The notes under the pieces were generated by a model. That model worked only from the letters and a program-made list of their open reading frames with translations. It did no database searches and was not told where the DNA came from. DNA of 64,000 nt from an uncultured Collinsella sp. GTDB lineage: Bacteria; Actinomycetota; Coriobacteriia; Coriobacteriales; Coriobacteriaceae. The translations under genes and the position numbers were made by a program. Shown in pieces: positions 15,875-25,635 of the stretch. Each line of letters begins with the position of its first letter. The stretch's first letter is position 1. Location: positions 1-64,000 of the forward strand of contig URMZ01000003.1 in assembly GCA_900549025.1 (NCBI GenBank). Reading direction: 5' to 3'.

Positions 15875-18871
15875 ATGGTAAACGATCTGGGCAATACGGA
15901 CGACCTCGAGTTGATGCCGACGGGCGGCGGCTATATGGTGCGGCGCGATCGCTTGATGAACGAGCTCATCGTTAAAGGGCGCAAGGCGGGAATTGTTTTG
16001 CTCTACGCGCCCGATGGGTTTGGTAAGACGTCGGCGTTGCTGCAATACGTGCAGGAGGTTAAATCGGACCCCACGCGAGGGCCGGTTCGGATTATCGAGG
16101 CCGACCGCGCGATTGGACGCGAGCTCTTTATGCAGCTCGAGGTTGTCGCCGATGAGCTTAAGGACAAACCTCATTCGCTCGTTGCGATCGACAACGTGCC
16201 CAATCTCGAGCAGCACGAAACCGAGGACCTCATCGATCGAATCCGCAGCTTACGTGCTACGGGGACGGGGGTCTTTATTGCCTGCCGCCCCTCCAACCGA
16301 TTGCTTATCCACGGGCTGGGCGATTCTGTAAAAGTCAATGCGCAGATGCTCAAGGTGCACGCCTATGAGTATTCGTCATGGGCCACGGCGTTCTCAATCA
16401 GCACATCGCTTGATTTCTATCGGCTCACACAGGGTGTACCCGAGCTGGTATCTGCCCTGCAGACGGGAATGTATGGACAGGGCGATGTTGCCGGGTTGCT
16501 CGAGAACGAAATCGTCAACGTGTACGGTGCGGCGCTGGCCGATCTCGCATCGCTCGAGAACAACCTGTTGTTTACCGTTGCCTGTTTGATGGTACTGATG
16601 GGCGAGGGCCGCATTGCGGAGCTAGAGGCGTGCGGCGTGAGGCTTTCGATGGTCGACCAGTCCATCTTTGTGCGCGATTATCCGATTTTTGGCGTGGATC
16701 CGTCTGATCGCACCTTTAGGTGTTTGGGCGCTAAGGACAACGCGCGCCTGAGGCTGCGAAAGTTTGTTGCCGAGATCCGTCCCGAACTTGTATCGCGGGC
16801 TGCTCGCATTTTGATCAAGGCGGGCCGATGCGATTTGGCTATGGACCTGGCCGACGCGTTCTTGGACCGCCATGTGGTATTGGAACTTGCCGGGCAGTAT
16901 GGGGCCGATCTTGCCCTGACCGGGCACGGAGGGGACATTTGCCGTGCGGCGTCGGCGATGATCAATGCGGAAAAGCAGGAGCAAGAGCCGGCACCCGCCG
17001 AGGCACTCGGCGTGTATCTGGCGGCTGTCAGCGTGTGCAATACAAAGCTAGCAAGGTATATGGCGTCCGTTATCGAACGTGCGGGTGACCAGGCGGCGCA
17101 CGAGGTCGATCCCGCTACCTGGAAAATAGCCCAGGCGCTCACCATCGCCTTTTATGGCGACAATGACCTGGGGCTTCCCGCCAACCCTGTTGTGCAAGAA
17201 CAGACATCCTGCGAGGTGCTCGACATGCTGTCCGCGCATATCGAGGTCAAGCGCCACCTAACCGAGCGAGCGGAAGACGGCAATGTTCTCGCGAAGCTCA
17301 AGGCGTGCAAAGCTTATGATTGCGAGCTCGACATCGCGGGGATTCTCATACAGGCCGACCATATGCTGGTGGAGCTGTTCGACGGCTCGTTTGCTAAACC
17401 CGACGAGCGCGATGACAAGATGGCGCAGATACTCGAGGCGCTCGATATCCGCGGGCTTAAGGCGCCATCCATTTGGCTGCGTATGGTGCTCGCGGCACGG
17501 CGCCTGCTCGCGGGCTTGCCCGTGACCGACGATGCGGCGTTTGGCGAGCTCGACCGCTTTGCGGTGCGTGTTCGTGACAATCAAATTCAGCTGTTTGGGT
17601 TATTGCTGGAGGGTTGGCAATCGCTGGCGGAGGGGCGGCCGGTCAACGCGAAGTTCCGCGCGGTTCAGGTGCTCAAGCTCGCCGACGAATCGATTGCGTA
17701 CATGCGCGAAAACGCGTTGCTGCTGGAGCGCGTGGCGTACCTGCGCAATACGTCGCTGGTATCGGTTCGCGAAGAGGCGGAGCTGCTCGACATTAGCAAG
17801 ACGCAGGTCGGTGGCTCAGAAGCCTGGATCGTGGCGCTGCACCTGGCCGCTGCGGGCCGCGATAGCGATCTTGCCGCCTGGATGTCTATGAATCGCTCGG
17901 GGATTTTAGACCCATCGTATCGGCTATTTGCGCGTCTTGCGATGCACTGTCTGGGCGAGCCTGCCGTCAGGATTCGCAAGAAGCTTCCGGTGCGTGAGCT
18001 GTCGCGGTATTCACTACGCGATGATTTTGAGGGCGAAAGCGAGCACCTGTTCCAGGCGGGCGAGGTTGAGGCTGTCGATACGATCGGCCATATTGAGATG
18101 CGCATGTTTGGCACATTTCGCGCCGAGCGCGACGGCTTTCCCATCACGGATAAGATGTGGCGTCGCAAAAAGGCGGCAACACTTGCCGAGCGGCTCGCGT
18201 TGGGCATGGATGCCATGGTCGACCGCGAGACAATCGCCATGGAGTTGTGGCCCCATGCCGAGTTTAGCGCGGCGCGCAACAATCTGTATTCGACGGTATC
18301 GCGCTTGCGCTCGGCTTTGGGTCCAACGCCGGATGGCAAGTCGTGCGTGCTCATCCAAAACGAGTGCATTGGGCTCAACGGCGACTACGTTAAGACCGAT
18401 GTAAGGCTCTTTGACCAGCTGAGCCGCGAGATCCTGGGAAACCGTATGGGCGCGAGAGGCCCTCACCTGGTTGAGCTTTGTCTTAAGGTTGAGCAGCTCT
18501 ACGCGGGGCCGCTGTATGTTCCCACCGGTTGCAATCCCACGTTTTTTACGCGCATGCGCCACATTATGCAATCCAAGTACATCGACTGCATGATTAGGGG
18601 AGCGAATGCCGCTCTCGAGGAAAATGACCTGCAATCGGCAATTTGGCTCGTTGAATCGGGGCTTCGCCAAGAGACGGCGCGCGAGGACATGGTTCGCTGT
18701 GCCATGCGCGTTTACGGTGCGGCGGGACGACGCCGCGATGTTGTCGAGCTATACAGCGGCCACATGCACCACCTGCGAGAGCAGGTTCAAGGCGTGCCCG
18801 AGCCCGAGACAAGGCGCCTGTATGAGCGCCTGGTCGAAGGCAGGCTCAAGTGCGTGCTTGTCGAGCGATAA
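15875..18871 (+). CDS. Large ATPase/SARP-type transcriptional regulator
   Basis: 998 aa. The N-terminus has a P-loop (YAPDGFGKTSAL, ~residues 46-57) and a Walker-B-like LVAIDNVP (~102-109), as in MalT/STAND regulators. The middle is helical, probably TPR-like. The C-terminal ~250 residues begin with IEMRMFGTFRAERDG and continue through WRRKKAATLAERLAL, ARNNLYSTVSRLRSALG and VKTDVRLFD to an all-helical end: the winged-helix plus BTAD layout of SARP activators. It probably integrates a ligand and ATP signal; target genes are not evident because it stands alone. Confidence 0.75.
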   Translation: MVNDLGNTDDLELMPTGGGYMVRRDRLMNELIVKGRKAGIVLLYAPDGFGKTSALLQYVQEVKSDPTRGPVRIIEADRAIGRELFMQLEVVADELKDKPHSLVAIDNVPNLEQHETEDLIDRIRSLRATGTGVFIACRPSNRLLIHGLGDSVKVNAQMLKVHAYEYSSWATAFSISTSLDFYRLTQGVPELVSALQTGMYGQGDVAGLLENEIVNVYGAALADLASLENNLLFTVACLMVLMGEGRIAELEACGVRLSMVDQSIFVRDYPIFGVDPSDRTFRCLGAKDNARLRLRKFVAEIRPELVSRAARILIKAGRCDLAMDLADAFLDRHVVLELAGQYGADLALTGHGGDICRAASAMINAEKQEQEPAPAEALGVYLAAVSVCNTKLARYMASVIERAGDQAAHEVDPATWKIAQALTIAFYGDNDLGLPANPVVQEQTSCEVLDMLSAHIEVKRHLTERAEDGNVLAKLKACKAYDCELDIAGILIQADHMLVELFDGSFAKPDERDDKMAQILEALDIRGLKAPSIWLRMVLAARRLLAGLPVTDDAAFGELDRFAVRVRDNQIQLFGLLLEGWQSLAEGRPVNAKFRAVQVLKLADESIAYMRENALLLERVAYLRNTSLVSVREEAELLDISKTQVGGSEAWIVALHLAAAGRDSDLAAWMSMNRSGILDPSYRLFARLAMHCLGEPAVRIRKKLPVRELSRYSLRDDFEGESEHLFQAGEVEAVDTIGHIEMRMFGTFRAERDGFPITDKMWRRKKAATLAERLALGMDAMVDRETIAMELWPHAEFSAARNNLYSTVSRLRSALGPTPDGKSCVLIQNECIGLNGDYVKTDVRLFDQLSREILGNRMGARGPHLVELCLKVEQLYAGPLYVPTGCNPTFFTRMRHIMQSKYIDCMIRGANAALEENDLQSAIWLVESGLRQETAREDMVRCAMRVYGAAGRRRDVVELYSGHMHHLREQVQGVPEPETRRLYERLVEGRLKCVLVER

Positions 18872-18902
18872 AAAACGGGCGCCCGAATCACTCGGACGCC
18901 CG
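18871..18902 (-). terminator. Terminator of yhbY
   Basis: Stem CGGGCGCCCGA/TCGGACGCCCG with a 5-nt loop, followed on the minus strand by TTTTTT. It lies between the convergent regulator gene and yhbY and fits minus-strand termination. Confidence 0.75.
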
Positions 18903-18929
18903 CAGGCTACTCGGTATGGCTAGTCGGTT

Positions 18930-19229
18930 TTAGACGAGCTTGATCTTCTCGATATCCTTGCGCGAGGACTCGCGATACAGCGAGAACTTGCGGCCGATAA
19001 CCTGAACGACGTCGGCGTGGCAGCGCTCGGCGAGCTCCTCGGCGGCCTCGCGGGCAGAAAGGCTGGAGCCGTCCAGCACGGAGCACTTAACGAGCTCGTG
19101 CTTCTCCAGGTAGGCGACCGTCTGCTCGACGGTGCCCTCGTTGACATCGGACTTACCGATGATGATGGCGGGGTTGAGGTGATGGGCCATGCTGCGAAGC
19201 TGCTTGACCTGGGCTCCTGTCAGTGCCAT
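18930..19229 (-). CDS. yhbY: CRM-domain RNA-binding protein, YhbY family
   Basis: 99 aa, a complete single CRS1/YhbY (CRM) domain: LTGAQVKQLRSMAHHLNP, the GxxG-type loop in IIGKSDVNEGTV, and VQVIGRKFSLYR at the end. Family members bind pre-50S ribosomal particles. ATG 19229 behind GAAAGCGAGAACC. Monocistronic, with its own terminator. Confidence 0.93.
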   Translation of the reverse strand: MALTGAQVKQLRSMAHHLNPAIIIGKSDVNEGTVEQTVAYLEKHELVKCSVLDGSSLSAREAAEELAERCHADVVQVIGRKFSLYRESSRKDIEKIKLV

Positions 19230-19387
19230 GGGTTCTCGCTTTCTATGTATGGGGCGCCCCGCAATGGGGCCTTAATCTACGTGAGCTGTCCCACGATAGC
19301 GCAGGAACGGCGTGGTGTGGAGCGCGTTTGCCCAGTTCGCAAAGAATGCGGATGCCGGGCGGGAAGACGATGCAAGCTTTAGATGGG

Positions 19388-20275
19388 CTACGGGCGGGGT
19401 ACGGAGACCGGCTCCCAGGCGATAAACGCCCATCGGACTTTGCGGATGTGGTCGAGCATGTAACGTCCCTGCGGTACGCCCTTGGATCCCGGCTCGCCGG
19501 CATGGGGGTTCTCGATCATGTGGTGGGCGATATAGTCGCGCAGACGGTCGATCTTGTCCTCGTTGCCATGCTCGAGCATACGAGAAAAGTCTGCCACGCC
19601 CGCCTCGAGACTATCGAAGGTGTCGCGACGGGGCGATTCAAAATACGTGACCTGCGGCAGCGCCCCCATCTGAATAAGGATGTTAAAGGCATATACAAAT
19701 CCGTTGCTGCGGGTAACCGAGGCGCCGATGGCGTTCATCAGGTGCAGGTCATAACGCGGGCTCGAGTTGGCGACCATCGTAACGGCACAACGCCGACGAG
19801 CCGTGCGGTCAAGCTTGACAAGTGCCCCCTTCAGGTCGTTCGTAGTAACCGAGCGACTCGCAAAGGCAACATCTACAGCCTTGGTAACCGGCCCAACCAG
19901 ATCCCAATCGTCATCCCAAGCAAGCTCAAGCGGTGTAATAAGATCCTCGAGCCCGTAATACTCAACGCCGGCATCAAGGGTGCCCAACATAGCGGGGGAG
20001 AAGTCGGCTGCAATCACAGGATGCCCAGCCTGAGCAAGCGGAATAGCAATCGACCCAGCCCCACACCCCATATCGAGCACCGACTCACCAGGCTCAAGCG
20101 CCAGCAGTTTTATATAATCCCGAGCATACGGGGCAGTCTCCAATGGCCGAAAATGCCGAGCCCGCTTATCCCACTCAAAAGGATCATCAGCCCGATGCCG
20201 ACCAGCTTGCAAGCGCATCCATTCGTCATTCCAATCCGCAGAAAGAAGCTCAGAACGAATCAAATCATCAGCCAC
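19388..20275 (-). CDS. SAM-dependent methyltransferase (class I)
   Basis: 295 aa. The SAM-binding motif I is VLDMGCGAGSIAIPLAQAG (~65-83), followed by the acidic post-I IAADFSPAML. The fold is that of small-molecule methyltransferases; the substrate is not apparent. The first third has more A/T in third positions than its neighbours. It lies downstream of the terminator at 20295 and so is transcribed on its own. Confidence 0.85.
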   Translation of the reverse strand: MADDLIRSELLSADWNDEWMRLQAGRHRADDPFEWDKRARHFRPLETAPYARDYIKLLALEPGESVLDMGCGAGSIAIPLAQAGHPVIAADFSPAMLGTLDAGVEYYGLEDLITPLELAWDDDWDLVGPVTKAVDVAFASRSVTTNDLKGALVKLDRTARRRCAVTMVANSSPRYDLHLMNAIGASVTRSNGFVYAFNILIQMGALPQVTYFESPRRDTFDSLEAGVADFSRMLEHGNEDKIDRLRDYIAHHMIENPHAGEPGSKGVPQGRYMLDHIRKVRWAFIAWEPVSVPRP

Positions 20276-20294
20276 GGGCCATCCCCCTCACAAC

Positions 20295-20326
20295 AAAAAA
20301 GCGACTCCTCCCAAAAGAAGAGCCGC
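20295..20326 (-). terminator. Terminator for the minus-strand UPF0210 transcript
   Basis: On the minus strand GCGGCTCTT pairs with AGGAGTCGC (two G-U pairs), 8-nt loop, then TTTTTTGTTG. Confidence 0.7.
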
Positions 20327-20440
20327 AACCAGCATATATCAGAAAGAACCGATCCAACGTCAAACCGCCACACCAGCCAAGTGGTGCAGGAGCGAAGCAA
20401 CTGCAACCGGGATAGAACCCAACTGAGGTCCCGTTGTGCG

Positions 20441-20574
20441 GGAGCCCCGGGGAGGGCAAATATATAAGGTCGATCGCGAGTTCCGCACGAGCCGGAGAGC
20501 ACTTAATGTGCTCTCCGTGCGAGTCAGGACTGTCCGAGCAGGCGACCTTATATATTTGCCCTCCCCGGGGCTCC
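20441..20574. repeat. 134-bp element with 32-bp perfect inverted repeats and a nested hairpin
   Basis: 20441-20472 is the exact reverse complement of 20543-20574 (contains GGAGGGCAAATATATAAGG). The 70-bp centre holds its own hairpin CGGAGAGCAC/GTGCTCTCCG around TTAAT. The centre (GAGTTCCGCACG...CACTTAATGTG...CAGGACTG) matches, inverted, bases 1-54 of this window. A mobile or replicated intergenic element is likely. The gap 20327-20440 to its left holds nothing I recognise. Confidence 0.7.
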
Positions 20575-20591
20575 TCGCCAGTCCCCCTCAG

Positions 20592-21956
20592 CTAGTTCTT
20601 GAGCGAGTTCAGCGGTGCCGGGAAGCGTCCGCCACGGTGGGCAAGCACGGTGCCGGCGTTGGGGTTCACCGGCATGATGGGCGCACGGCCAAACAGGCCG
20701 CCATACTCGACGCAGTCGCCCACGCCCTTGCCGATGGCGGGAATCACGCGCACGGCCGTGGTCTTATTGTTGATGACGCCGATGGCCATCTCGTCGGCGA
20801 TAATGCCGGCGATGGTCTCGACCGGGGTGTCGCCGGGGATGGCGATCATGTCCAGGCCAACGGAGCACACGCAGGTCATGGCCTCGAGCTTCTCGAGCGA
20901 AAGTGCGCCGGCCTCGACGGCAGCAATCATGCCGGCGTCCTCGGACACGGGAATAAAGGCGCCCGAGAGACCGCCCACGCTGGAGCTGGCCATGACGCCG
21001 CCCTTCTTGACGGCATCGTTGAGCATGGCGAGCGCGCAGGTCGTGCCGGGGCCACCGCAGGTGCCCACGCCGATGATCTCGAGGATGCGTGCAACGGAGT
21101 CGCCGATGGCGGGCGTGGGAGCCAGCGACAGGTCGACAATGCCCTTCTCGACACCCAGGCGATGGGCGGCCTCGCGGCTCATGAGCTCGCCGGCACGGGT
21201 GATCTTAAAGGCGGTCTGCTTGATCTTCTCGGCGACTTCCATCATCGATGCGGAATCGGGCAGTGTCTCCAGGGCTGCGGCCATAACGCCGGGGCCCGAG
21301 ACGCCTACGTTGATGACGGCGTCGGCCTCGCCACCGCCGTGGACGGCGCCCGCCATAAACGGGGAGTCCTCGACCATGTTGGCAAAGCAGACAAACTTGG
21401 AAGCGCCGACGGAATCCTGGTCGGCCGTGAGTTTGGCGGCATCGATGATGGTCTGGGCGGCCATAAGCACGGCGTCCATGTTGATGCCGGCACGCAGGCT
21501 GGCGACGTTGACGCTGGAGCAGACGCGGCTCGTGGTGGCGAGCGCCTGGGGAATGGACTGGATGACGCGGCGGTCGGCGTCGCCGATGCCCTTCTGGACG
21601 AGTGCGGAGAAGCCGCCCAGGTAATCGATGCCGAGCGTCTCGGCCGCGCGGTCGAGGGCATGCGCGATGGGGGTGAGGTCCTCATCCTTGCAGCATGCGG
21701 CAATCTGCGCCACCGGGGTGACGGAAACGCGCTTGTTGACGATAGGGATACCGTACTCGCGCTCGAGGTTCTCGGCGGTCTCGACCAGATGTTCAGCCGT
21801 GTGCGTCACGTGGTCGTAGATCTTCGTGCACATGCGGTCGAGGTTCTCGTCACCGCAACCCATGAGCGAAACACCCATGGTGATGGTCCTGATGTCGAGG
21901 TTCTGCTCCTCAACCATGCCGCGGGTTTCCGCGATTTCTGCGGGCGTGATCGCCAT
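20592..21956 (-). CDS. UPF0210/PFL-family protein (DUF711)
   Basis: 454 aa from ATG 21956, which follows an AGGAG site and matches the family length; an upstream in-frame opening to 22013 lacks support. Conserved glycine-rich segments are visible: [30 protein letters not shown] and [17 protein letters not shown]. The family is widespread and often partnered by an ACT-domain gene, which is absent here. The biochemical role is not settled; cytoplasmic. Confidence 0.85.
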   Translation of the reverse strand: MAITPAEIAETRGMVEEQNLDIRTITMGVSLMGCGDENLDRMCTKIYDHVTHTAEHLVETAENLEREYGIPIVNKRVSVTPVAQIAACCKDEDLTPIAHALDRAAETLGIDYLGGFSALVQKGIGDADRRVIQSIPQALATTSRVCSSVNVASLRAGINMDAVLMAAQTIIDAAKLTADQDSVGASKFVCFANMVEDSPFMAGAVHGGGEADAVINVGVSGPGVMAAALETLPDSASMMEVAEKIKQTAFKITRAGELMSREAAHRLGVEKGIVDLSLAPTPAIGDSVARILEIIGVGTCGGPGTTCALAMLNDAVKKGGVMASSSVGGLSGAFIPVSEDAGMIAAVEAGALSLEKLEAMTCVCSVGLDMIAIPGDTPVETIAGIIADEMAIGVINNKTTAVRVIPAIGKGVGDCVEYGGLFGRAPIMPVNPNAGTVLAHRGGRFPAPLNSLKN

Positions 21957-22001
21957 CCTTGCGCTCCTATCTGCCAAAACGAGCATAATCTTATCTATTC
22001 T

Positions 22002-22039
22002 AACGTGCCGCACGTGCCAAGTGGCGCGTGCGGCACGTT
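22002..22039. terminator. Hairpin between metH and the UPF0210 gene
   Basis: A long stem AACGTGCCGCACGTGCC/GGCGCGTGCGGCACGTT with an AAGT-type loop. On the minus strand it follows the metH stop and is trailed by TAGAATAGATAAG, so it is a plausible but not ideal terminator. Confidence 0.55.
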
Positions 22040-22064
22040 TTGGTGCTCGGTTGTTTCCGTTGTG

Positions 22065-24638
22065 TTACTGCCCAAAGACCTCTTCGGCGATACGGGCACT
22101 TTCGGCGGCGTCCTTGGCGTAGTAGTCCGCGCCGATCTGCTTGGCGTATTCGGGGGTGAGTACGGCGCCGCCTACGATGATTTTGACGCCCGGCACTTCG
22201 GCATGAAGCAGCTTGATGGTCTCTTCCATGGCCACGACGGTGGTAGTCATAAGCGCCGAGAGGCCGACGAGCTTGATGTCACGCTCCCGTACAGTCTTGA
22301 GTACCTCTTGCGGGTCGACGTCGCGGCCTAGGTCAAAGACGGTATAGCCGTAGTTATCGAGCAGCATCTTAACGATGTTCTTGCCGATGTCGTGGATATC
22401 GCCCTTGACGGTGGCCACGCAGATCTTGCCCTTGTCGGCAATCTCGCCGGCGGGCATCAGGCGCTTGATGGTGTCGAAGCCCACGCGCGCTGCCTCGGCC
22501 GAGGCCATGAGCTGCGGCAAGAAGAACTTTCCCTGGTCAAAGAGGACGCCAACCTCGTCGAGGGCGGGGATAAAGTGATTGTTGATGAGGTCCATGGCGT
22601 CGTGATCTGCCAGCAGGCGCTCGGTCTCGGCCGCGATCTCGCCTTTGCGGCCCGAGACGACCATGCGACGGATCGGGTCGTCGTTGCCGTCGGTGCCGGC
22701 GGTGCCAGCAGCGGGCGCGGCGTCGGTCGATGCCGCCTGGGCCGCCGTCGGGTTTGCGGCGATCTTGTACGGATCGGTCCAGCCGGCGTAGCGCTCGATG
22801 TATCCGGTCGAGCCCTCGTCTTCAACGCTCAGGACGCGATAACTGTAGACGGTATCCATGAAGCGCTTGGAGCCCGGGTTCATGATAGGGGCGTCCAGGC
22901 CTGCGCCAAAAGCGGCAGCCAAAAAGACCGAGCCCAGCAGCGGGCGGGCGGGCAGACCAAAGCTGATGTTCGACACGCCGAGCGCGCATTTGACGCCCAG
23001 GCGCTCCTTGCACAGGGACATGGCGCGCAAGATCTGCTCGGCTTGGCGTTGATTGGTCGAGGCGGTCATGACCAGACAGTCGATGAGGATGCGGTCCGGG
23101 CCGATGCCGTAGCGGGCGGCCTCGGCCACGATGCGCTCGGCGATGGCGAAGCGAGCCTCGGCGGTATCGGGAATGCCGCCTTCGTCGAGCGTGAGGCCGA
23201 CGACGTTGGTGCCGTAGTGGGCGACCAGCGGAAAGATCTCATCCATGATCTGCTGCTTGCCATTGACCGAGTTGATGATGGGCTTGCCGGCGTAGCGGCG
23301 CACGGCGGCCTCGACGGCTGCGGGATCGGTGGAGTCGATCTGCAGCGGCAGCAGCGTAGAGCCTTGGAGCTGCTCGGTCGCCTGTTGGATGATCTTGACC
23401 TCGTCGATCTCGGGCAGGCCCACGTTGACGTCCAGGATGTCGGCGCCCTGTTCCTGCTGGCTAATGCCCTGGCTCACGACGTAGTCCAGGTCGCCGTCGC
23501 GCAGGGCCTGCTGCAGGCGCTTTTTGCCGGTGGGATTGATGCGCTCGCCGATGACGGCGATCTTGTGGCCGTCGCAGGGAAGGTCCACGACCGTCTGGGC
23601 GCTCGTGACCGACATGCTGGGCTTGCGGCGGCGCGGGCTGGGCGTGTGGTTGTCGATAAGCGCGCACAAGGCCGCCATGTGCGCCGGCGTGGTTCCGCAG
23701 CAACCGCCCACGACGCTTACACCGTCGGCGATCATACCGGCAACGGCGTGAGCGTATTCGGGGGCTTGGATGTCAAAGACGGTGTTACCGTCGTCGTCCA
23801 CGTGGGGCAGACCCGCATTGGCCTGCACCATAACGGGCTTGTCGGTAACGGTGAGCATACGTGCGGCGAGCCCTCGGAGCTCGGCCGGTCCCTGGCTGCA
23901 GTTAATGCCCAAAACGTCGGCGCCGATGGCGTCGAGCGTGATGGCGGCGACCTCGGGACTCGTACCCAGGAAGGTGCGGCCGTCTTCCTCAAAGGTCATG
24001 GTGGCAAAGACGGGCAGGTCGGAGTTCTCGCGGCAGGCGAGGACGGCGGCCTTGATCTCGGCCAGGTCTGTCATGGTCTCGATAATAAAGAGGTCCACAC
24101 CCGCGGCGACGCCGGCGCGCACTTCCTCGGCAAAGAGGTCATAGGCCTCGTCGAAGCTCAGAGTGCCCAAGGGGCGAAGCAGCGCGCCGATGGGACCGAT
24201 ATCGCCGGCGACGTAGTGGGCACCGGCCGCGCGGGCGCAGGCGACAGCGGCGGCAAAGACATCTGCCACGGTGGCAGCACCGTCGAGCTTGTGGGCGTTG
24301 GCGCCAAAGGTGTTGGCGGTGATCACGTCGCAGCCGGCCTCGACGTACTGACGTTGAATATCGGTAATGACCCGGGGCTCCTCAAAGTTGAGCAGCTCGG
24401 GCAGGGCGCCGGCCTTCATGCCGGCCGCCTGCAGCATGGTGCCCATGCCGCCGTCGAACAGCAGGTGTCCCGTGCCCTCGATGGCGGCGCGCAGGCGATT
24501 GTCCTTAATGCGAAGGTCGTCGATCGTGCGCGTTTTGTACGCGGCACCGTTGCAGCGCGCAGCATTGACAGGCGCCGCCAGCGCGGAGCCGTCGGAATCA
24601 TGGGTGATAAGTATGTTTGATCTATTCGCCATGTGCAT
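22065..24638 (-). CDS. metH: Cobalamin-dependent methionine synthase lacking the reactivation domain
   Basis: 857 aa. Domains in order: homocysteine-binding barrel (~50-335) with zinc cysteines in GINCSQGP and GGCCGTTP; pterin/methyl-THF barrel (~365-630, starting IGERINPTGKK); helical cap (~655-735); B12-binding Rossmann domain with DIHDIGKN (~762). It transfers methyl from methyl-THF to homocysteine. The AdoMet reactivation domain is absent but encoded separately at 26868-27659. The first ~40 residues extend beyond the usual start and overlap the upstream gene by 17 bp; the true start may be later. Confidence 0.92.
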   Translation of the reverse strand: MHMANRSNILITHDSDGSALAAPVNAARCNGAAYKTRTIDDLRIKDNRLRAAIEGTGHLLFDGGMGTMLQAAGMKAGALPELLNFEEPRVITDIQRQYVEAGCDVITANTFGANAHKLDGAATVADVFAAAVACARAAGAHYVAGDIGPIGALLRPLGTLSFDEAYDLFAEEVRAGVAAGVDLFIIETMTDLAEIKAAVLACRENSDLPVFATMTFEEDGRTFLGTSPEVAAITLDAIGADVLGINCSQGPAELRGLAARMLTVTDKPVMVQANAGLPHVDDDGNTVFDIQAPEYAHAVAGMIADGVSVVGGCCGTTPAHMAALCALIDNHTPSPRRRKPSMSVTSAQTVVDLPCDGHKIAVIGERINPTGKKRLQQALRDGDLDYVVSQGISQQEQGADILDVNVGLPEIDEVKIIQQATEQLQGSTLLPLQIDSTDPAAVEAAVRRYAGKPIINSVNGKQQIMDEIFPLVAHYGTNVVGLTLDEGGIPDTAEARFAIAERIVAEAARYGIGPDRILIDCLVMTASTNQRQAEQILRAMSLCKERLGVKCALGVSNISFGLPARPLLGSVFLAAAFGAGLDAPIMNPGSKRFMDTVYSYRVLSVEDEGSTGYIERYAGWTDPYKIAANPTAAQAASTDAAPAAGTAGTDGNDDPIRRMVVSGRKGEIAAETERLLADHDAMDLINNHFIPALDEVGVLFDQGKFFLPQLMASAEAARVGFDTIKRLMPAGEIADKGKICVATVKGDIHDIGKNIVKMLLDNYGYTVFDLGRDVDPQEVLKTVRERDIKLVGLSALMTTTVVAMEETIKLLHAEVPGVKIIVGGAVLTPEYAKQIGADYYAKDAAESARIAEEVFGQ

Positions 24639-25635
24639 CCATTTCGTCTAGAGCCCACTGAGGAATTTCGATTTGAAGAGATTTGTCGGGTTCGATATCT
24701 TCGATTCGCTTGTTGTAGTGGGCAAGAAGCCGTGCGACATTTAATCGAATTAGGCCTCGCTTGTAGAACGATAATTCTTCAATATTGATGCCGATAAACG
24801 ATTCGAGCGCGATGACCTGTACGCGATTGCCGAGCCCCTCACTTTCGAACAGCCCGTAAGCGAAGGAAACTTTATCGTGGGGGACAACGACGATGGGCCG
24901 AATGCCATTTCGAATGTTATCTCGGCATCGATCGGTCAATTTGGCCATTGGCGATACAGTCACATGAAATGCAGCATCATTGATTTGGAAATCGCCAGAA
25001 CGGTCTGTCTGCTGGTCAGCGGCGTTTGAGTTGTCCTTTCCGATTTCTATGGTTGGAAATAACATCTCTAGTTTTGCACCTACCAGGTGCTGTGCGACGG
25101 TACCCGTTGGCTTATCGGACCGTAGGCTTGCTTGGTCTAGGATATCATCGACAATGACAGAAATTGGTTTTTGAAGATCGATTTCGACTTTGATTCTCTG
25201 CCGGTTAAAGAAATCGACCTGGATTCGCTCGACGAAGAAATTGGCGATTGCATTCGCAGCTTCAAGACGAGTGTCTTCGCAAGTGTCGCTGGGTAGGGCA
25301 GAGTTGATAATTTTGGCAAGCTCAAGCGCCATCGGGAGTGTGCCGCGTGAGGTTCTGCCGCCCTCTGATGCGAAAGCACGCGTTTCCCCATGTCTGGCTA
25401 AAACTGTTTTGATGCATGCTCCACTTAGGCCTCGTACTTGGCTCCCCTTGTCCGATTGCACATAATCGTCGGTGAGCGGAAAACGGTTTTGCAACAGCTC
25501 GCTTATGCCTATGCCAACCGCCATGACGTTACGGTTGACATTGCCTCGCTTGCTGCGCTTGGATTCGTACCAGAGTTCAATGGCATCCAAGATATCTTTA
25601 TCGGGCTCGCTCAAGGAGCAATTGGTCATTTCCAT
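24622..25635 (-). CDS. Putative restriction endonuclease partner (DUF4928-like)
   Basis: 337 aa from ATG 25635 (GGAG site 9 bp upstream), overlapping the methyltransferase stop by 38 bp. I tentatively recognise the DUF4928 type, found beside C5 DNA methyltransferases. Possible nuclease-core residues are in GDFQINDAAFHVTVSP, but I cannot assign a catalytic site. A/T content and codon use differ strongly from the flanking met genes, as for its partner. The stop overlaps the metH start region. Confidence 0.65.
   Translation of the reverse strand: MEMTNCSLSEPDKDILDAIELWYESKRSKRGNVNRNVMAVGIGISELLQNRFPLTDDYVQSDKGSQVRGLSGACIKTVLARHGETRAFASEGGRTSRGTLPMALELAKIINSALPSDTCEDTRLEAANAIANFFVERIQVDFFNRQRIKVEIDLQKPISVIVDDILDQASLRSDKPTGTVAQHLVGAKLEMLFPTIEIGKDNSNAADQQTDRSGDFQINDAAFHVTVSPMAKLTDRCRDNIRNGIRPIVVVPHDKVSFAYGLFESEGLGNRVQVIALESFIGINIEELSFYKRGLIRLNVARLLAHYNKRIEDIEPDKSLQIEIPQWALDEMDAHGE

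Noticed and set aside
20436..22331. 631-codon plus-strand frame
   Set aside because: Antisense to the UPF0210 gene and part of metH; composition is that of a GC-rich shadow frame (His/Gly/Val/Asp rich) and it starts inside an inverted repeat.
22392..24620. 742-codon plus-strand frame
   Set aside because: Exact antisense of metH, whose domains are unmistakable.
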